Below are positions 60,912-64,000 of a stretch of DNA of 64,000 nt, in pieces. This stretch comes from Poindextera sp036272595. GTDB lineage: Bacteria; Pseudomonadota; Alphaproteobacteria; Caulobacterales; Caulobacteraceae. The stretch is from the NCBI GenBank assembly GCA_036272595.1, contig DATAYM010000077.1, positions 1 to 64,000 on the forward strand. Reading direction: 5' to 3'. Position 1 is the first letter of the stretch, and each line of letters begins with the position of its first letter. The notes under the pieces are model-generated. The model made no database searches. It was not told the DNA's origin and worked only from the letters and a program-made list of their open reading frames with translations. The position numbers and the translations under genes were made by a program.

Positions 60912-62249
60912 ATGGAACTACCGTCGCTACTGAGGCGATTGTTCCGCCTGACTCGCAGTGGGCGTGGCAGCATCGCGGTGATCGCGGCCCTATGCGCGCC
61001 GCTACTTGTCGCGGCGGCGGGTTTCGCCATCGATTTCACCTATGCATCCTACATCAACCAGCGACTGAGCGAGGCCGCCGACGCCGCCGTGCTCACGGCC
61101 GTTTCGCAGAGCGCCGCGACCTCCGTGGGCGGCTACTCGCAGACGGCGAAGCTGCGAACCTATGGGCAGAACGTGTTCCAGGGGAACATCGCAAATCTGC
61201 CCGTCTCGCTCACTCCCAACCTTACGGTTGTCTCCAACGCCACGGGCGGCGTGGTCGCCACCCTGACCTATACATACAATGTAAAAACCTTCTTTGGCGG
61301 CGTTGTCGGCATCCCATACCTGACCGTCACCAATACGGTGAGCGCGACCGCCAACCCGGTCGTCTACATAAACTACTACATCATCGTCGACATCTCGCAG
61401 TCGATGGGCATCGGCTCGACCGCGGCGGACATGCAGGCGCTCTACAATCGCACCAAGGCGGCCAACAACACCACCGACGGCGAACCGGGCTGTGTGTTCG
61501 GATGTCACGTCCCGCTGGCGGGACAGACCCAGTCGACCGAATACCTGGCTCACAATGTGAGCCCGAAGATCACGCTGCGCGTCGATTCGGCCGTATCGGC
61601 GATACAGACCATCGTCGCGGCCGCCCAGGCGAGCGCCGGAAGCCGGCAGAATATCAAGATCGGCCTGTACACCATGAGCCAGGACCCGACGGCGCCCAGC
61701 CCGCCCTATATAAACACCGTCGCGCCGTTGTCGGCCAACTACAGCGCGATCAACGCGGATGCAGCGCTCATAGACCTCGGCAACAACACCTCGGGCGGGA
61801 TCGGCGACACCAATTTCCCCAGGCAGCTGAGCAGCTTCAACACCTCCATCCTGGCGGCGAACGGCACGGGCGCCACGGCGGCGTCGCCGCTGAACTACGT
61901 GTTCATCATCACCGACGGGGTCGAAGACACCTATGGCGCGGGATGCACGGACACCCATTGCACCGCCGTCTTCGACTCGACGCAATGCACCGCGCTCAAG
62001 GCCAAGGCGACGGTCGGGGTGATCTACACCACCTACCTGCCGATCTACTACGCCAACGGAACCAGCGGAACGCTTGACGCGGCCTACTCCGCCCTGGTCA
62101 ACCCGTTCGCCGCCAACATCGCGCCGGCGCTGCAGGCCTGCGCTTCGTCGGCGACCTACTATTACGAAGCCAGCGACGGCCCGGCCATCACGACAGGCAT
62201 GGATTCGCTGTTCGCCTCCAGTGAAGAGGCGGCTCGGTTGTTGCGATGA
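60912..62249 (+). CDS. TadG-type protein with von Willebrand A domain
   Basis: 445 residues from the ATG at 60912 (an in-frame TTG precedes it). The N-terminus RSGRGSIAVIAALCAPLLVAAAGFAIDFTY is a TadG-type membrane helix. The von Willebrand A domain has MIDAS-type residues in YIIVDISQSMG and later FIITDGVED. Cys pairs (CVFGCHV, CTDTHC) may stabilise the outer domain. It is the first of three overlapping genes; the stop overlaps the next start by ATGA. The 286-nt gap upstream (60626-60911), shared with the TIR gene, has a GCGGGCG/CGCCCGC hairpin and nothing else I can support. Confidence 0.85.
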   Translation: MELPSLLRRLFRLTRSGRGSIAVIAALCAPLLVAAAGFAIDFTYASYINQRLSEAADAAVLTAVSQSAATSVGGYSQTAKLRTYGQNVFQGNIANLPVSLTPNLTVVSNATGGVVATLTYTYNVKTFFGGVVGIPYLTVTNTVSATANPVVYINYYIIVDISQSMGIGSTAADMQALYNRTKAANNTTDGEPGCVFGCHVPLAGQTQSTEYLAHNVSPKITLRVDSAVSAIQTIVAAAQASAGSRQNIKIGLYTMSQDPTAPSPPYINTVAPLSANYSAINADAALIDLGNNTSGGIGDTNFPRQLSSFNTSILAANGTGATAASPLNYVFIITDGVEDTYGAGCTDTHCTAVFDSTQCTALKAKATVGVIYTTYLPIYYANGTSGTLDAAYSALVNPFAANIAPALQACASSATYYYEASDGPAITTGMDSLFASSEEAARLLR

Positions 62250-62908
62250 CGGGGCCCCGCCGCATGCGCCGGCCGGCGGCCGGCCGCAGTTCCGGCCGCC
62301 GATCGGTCTGCGCTCGCTTGCTCGGCGATCGAGCCGGCGCCACGGCCGTCGAATTCGCGTTGCTTTCCATTCCCTTCTTCGCCCTGCTGTTCGGGATCCT
62401 CGAGCTGGGGCTTGTCTTCCTCCTCAGCGTCAGTCTGACCAACGCCACGGCCAACGAAGCGCGCCAGATCCGCGTCGGCAGCCTGGAGGCCGCCGGGGTG
62501 GGCGCGACGACTTCGAATGGAAACCAGCTGGATGTGCCGGCCTTCAAGGCGGCGATATGCAACCAGATCGCCCTGGTCCCAACCTCGACATGTCTCGGCC
62601 AGCTGCAGGTGGACGTCCGCACCCTGAACTCGTTCCAGCAGTCGCCACCCGCGAGCCCGGTCAGCGGCTCGACCTTCAACACCTCCAACCTGTGCTTCTA
62701 CTCTGGCAGCGCCGGATCGATCGTCGAGGTGCGCACCTATTATCTCTGGTCATTGCTCGATCCCATCCTGCTCGCGCCGCTCGCCAACCTGACCAGACTT
62801 ACCGGCCCGAACGGATCGACGTCCGGCGCCTGGATCCTCGTTTCGTCCACTGAAGTGATGAAGACCGAAGCGGTGCCGGGCGAGTCCAACACGAGCGTCA
62901 GCTGCTGA
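62246..62908 (+). CDS. TadE-type pseudopilin-like protein
   Basis: 220 residues. The basic start is followed by the TadE signature GDRAGATAVEFALLSIPFFALLFGILELGLVFL with the Glu-containing N-end of the hydrophobic helix. The outer part has four Cys residues that could form disulfides. It is co-translated with the TadG-type gene before it (ATGA overlap) and with the next TadE-type gene (TGATG overlap). Such genes belong to Tad/Flp pilus loci, but the remaining machinery is not in the window. Confidence 0.85.
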   Translation: MTGPRRMRRPAAGRSSGRRSVCARLLGDRAGATAVEFALLSIPFFALLFGILELGLVFLLSVSLTNATANEARQIRVGSLEAAGVGATTSNGNQLDVPAFKAAICNQIALVPTSTCLGQLQVDVRTLNSFQQSPPASPVSGSTFNTSNLCFYSGSAGSIVEVRTYYLWSLLDPILLAPLANLTRLTGPNGSTSGAWILVSSTEVMKTEAVPGESNTSVSC

Positions 62909-63615
62909 TGGCCCGGCCAGCGCCCCGCGCCCCGGGAGCTCTCCGGCGAGCCGCCCGCAAGTTCGCGTCGATGGTCGCCGACCGTGGAGCCTTGTCCTCC
63001 ATAGAGTTCGCCTTCATCGTCCCCGTGCTGCTGCTGCTGTTCCTTGGCATGACCGACCTCGTGCCGGGAATATTGGCGCAGTCCCAGGTCGATCACGCCA
63101 ACGAATCCACCGGCGACATGGCGGGCGAATATAGTCTGATGCAGACGTCCGACATGGTGGATGTCTTCTCTGTCGCGCCGGACGTGATGGAACCGCTGAC
63201 CAGCGTCGGCCTGCGCCTCCGCCTGACCAATATCTACACCGACGGCCATGGACACGCCAAGGTATACTGGAGCTGTGGCCAATCCCCCCTCACCCCGTAC
63301 ACGGCCAATTCTAGTGTCACGACCACGCCAACCAATAGTCCCATGGCCTGGTTCTTGAAGACCTCCACCCCCGTGGCGGCGAACACAAGCTATATAATGT
63401 CGGAAATCCAGTACAGTTATGCGCCCGTTACCGGCTACGTCCTCACGGGCCCTGTCGTCATGCGCGACACCTCCTACCTGCTGCCCCGCTCGTCCAGCTA
63501 TGTCGGCTTTCCGTGGGATGGGGTGTCCTCCGACCCGCCGCCCGTTCCCACGAGCACCACCACAAGCGCATCCGTGACGCTGAGCAACGGCGCGACCTGC
63601 AGCTACGCCAAGTGA
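62908..63615 (+). CDS. TadE-type pseudopilin-like protein 2
   Basis: 235 residues. The helix signature is DRGALSSIEFAFIVPVLLLLFLGMTDLVPGIL, again with Glu at the helix start. The outer domain has few Cys and a low-complexity Thr/Ser/Pro stretch near the C-terminus (PPPVPTSTTTSASVTL). It is third of the overlapping trio. The local base composition is somewhat lower in GC than neighbouring genes. It resembles TadE more than a major pilin. Confidence 0.82.
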   Translation: MARPAPRAPGALRRAARKFASMVADRGALSSIEFAFIVPVLLLLFLGMTDLVPGILAQSQVDHANESTGDMAGEYSLMQTSDMVDVFSVAPDVMEPLTSVGLRLRLTNIYTDGHGHAKVYWSCGQSPLTPYTANSSVTTTPTNSPMAWFLKTSTPVAANTSYIMSEIQYSYAPVTGYVLTGPVVMRDTSYLLPRSSSYVGFPWDGVSSDPPPVPTSTTTSASVTLSNGATCSYAK

Positions 63616-63661
63616 GGCGGCGAGCCTCGACCGCTGAATCCACGGCGCGCTGACTGAGCGT

Positions 63662-63676
63662 GGGCGCGAGGCGCCC
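63662..63676. terminator. Hairpin at the convergent junction
   Basis: GGGCGC-GAG-GCGCCC forms a perfect 6-bp hairpin that directly abuts the TetR-type stop codon. No T-run is present on either strand. Confidence 0.4.
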
Positions 63677-64000
63677 TTAGACGGCGGCGGGGCTCCCCTG
63701 TGCGGCCGCGCGCCAGCCGGCGACGATCGCCCTGAGTTCGTCGAGCGAGCCCAGCAGTTCGACCGCGCCGACGGGCAGGCCGAGGATGCGGCCCGTGATC
63801 GCCTCCTCGGCGCGGAGGCGGCGCACCAGCATCGCCAGGCCCGCCTCGACATCGGTCTCCGCCAGCGCCAGGGCGGCGATGACGATCGGCCGGCGGGCGT
63901 TGCTCAGCCACAGCAGCGTGTCGGCGGCGGTGCGGGCGTCGCCGGCGGCGAAGACGCCCTCGTGCTCGCCCTCGTCGATGATCGCCGCCAGGGCCGGCGC
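63677..64000 (-). CDS. TetR/AcrR-type regulator, C-terminal part (cut by window edge)
   Basis: 107 residues are visible, open to the right edge. The sequence is all-helical with an EGVFAAGDARTAADTLLWLSN segment, where the ADTLLW pattern is typical of the ligand-binding domain of TetR-family regulators. The DNA-binding N-terminus lies outside the window, so the family call rests on the C-terminal part only. It converges on the TadE trio. Confidence 0.6.
   Translation of the reverse strand, partial: APALAAIIDEGEHEGVFAAGDARTAADTLLWLSNARRPIVIAALALAETDVEAGLAMLVRRLRAEEAITGRILGLPVGAVELLGSLDELRAIVAGWRAAAQGSPAAV

Overview
This is a GC-rich (roughly two-thirds G+C) alphaproteobacterial chromosome segment. 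The rpmI-rplT-pheST block, the DUF1134 and DUF3309 proteins, many TonB-dependent receptors, TadE/TadG-type pseudopilin genes and intergenic palindromes carrying GANTC sites fit Caulobacterales, and Phenylobacterium or Caulobacter best. That placement is inference from gene content. No insertion sequence, prophage, rRNA operon or CRISPR array was seen.

Region 1 (0-18.8 kb) is mostly housekeeping. It holds a secreted prolyl oligopeptidase, ribosomal proteins L35 and L20 with both subunits of phenylalanyl-tRNA synthetase, a DUF1134 lipid-exposed or secreted protein, elongation factor 4 (LepA), a DUF4160/DUF2442-HTH pair that looks like a toxin-antitoxin-type module, a 3-hydroxyisobutyrate-dehydrogenase-like enzyme, two tiny stress-type membrane proteins, an S46 dipeptidyl peptidase, an amidase, a glutathione transferase, a cyclopropane fatty acid synthase, a YjbR-like protein and tRNA-Ser(GGA). 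Several gene junctions, especially convergent ones, carry large composite palindromes.

Region 2 (18.9-37.6 kb) is a catabolic island, almost all on the minus strand. It contains two TonB receptors, a Baeyer-Villiger-type monooxygenase, a MarR regulator, an acyl-CoA dehydrogenase, an atypical crotonase, a family III CoA-transferase, an MFS transporter coupled to a single-chain double acyl-CoA dehydrogenase, a GntR/FadR regulator, a flavin reductase and a CYP153-type P450. Together they look like uptake, oxygenation, CoA activation and beta-oxidation of a hydrophobic (perhaps alicyclic, terpenoid or steroid-like) compound. The substrate is not readable from sequence. A strong orphan intrinsic terminator inside this island marks a probable C-rich small RNA at about 21.84-21.97 kb.

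Region 3 (37.7-41.5 kb) is a tightly overlapping four-gene phosphonate operon: FAD-dependent amine oxidase-like protein, phosphonoacetaldehyde hydrolase PhnX, DUF5690 membrane transporter and a PhnZ-like HD-domain protein. It has no aminotransferase PhnW and no PhnY.

Region 4 (41.8-64 kb) begins with a TonB receptor followed by a TPR-sulfotransferase and a Tat-exported purple-acid-phosphatase-like enzyme. A mixed stretch follows, in which TadE/TadG-type genes occur at three separate places (49.5-51.6, 56.7-58.0 and 60.9-63.6 kb) without any Tad secretion ATPase, secretin or platform gene. Interspersed are an MscS-type channel, MsrA, an ornithine-cyclodeaminase-like enzyme, a stand-alone receiver protein, a TIR-TolB-TPR protein and, cut by the right edge, a TetR-type regulator.
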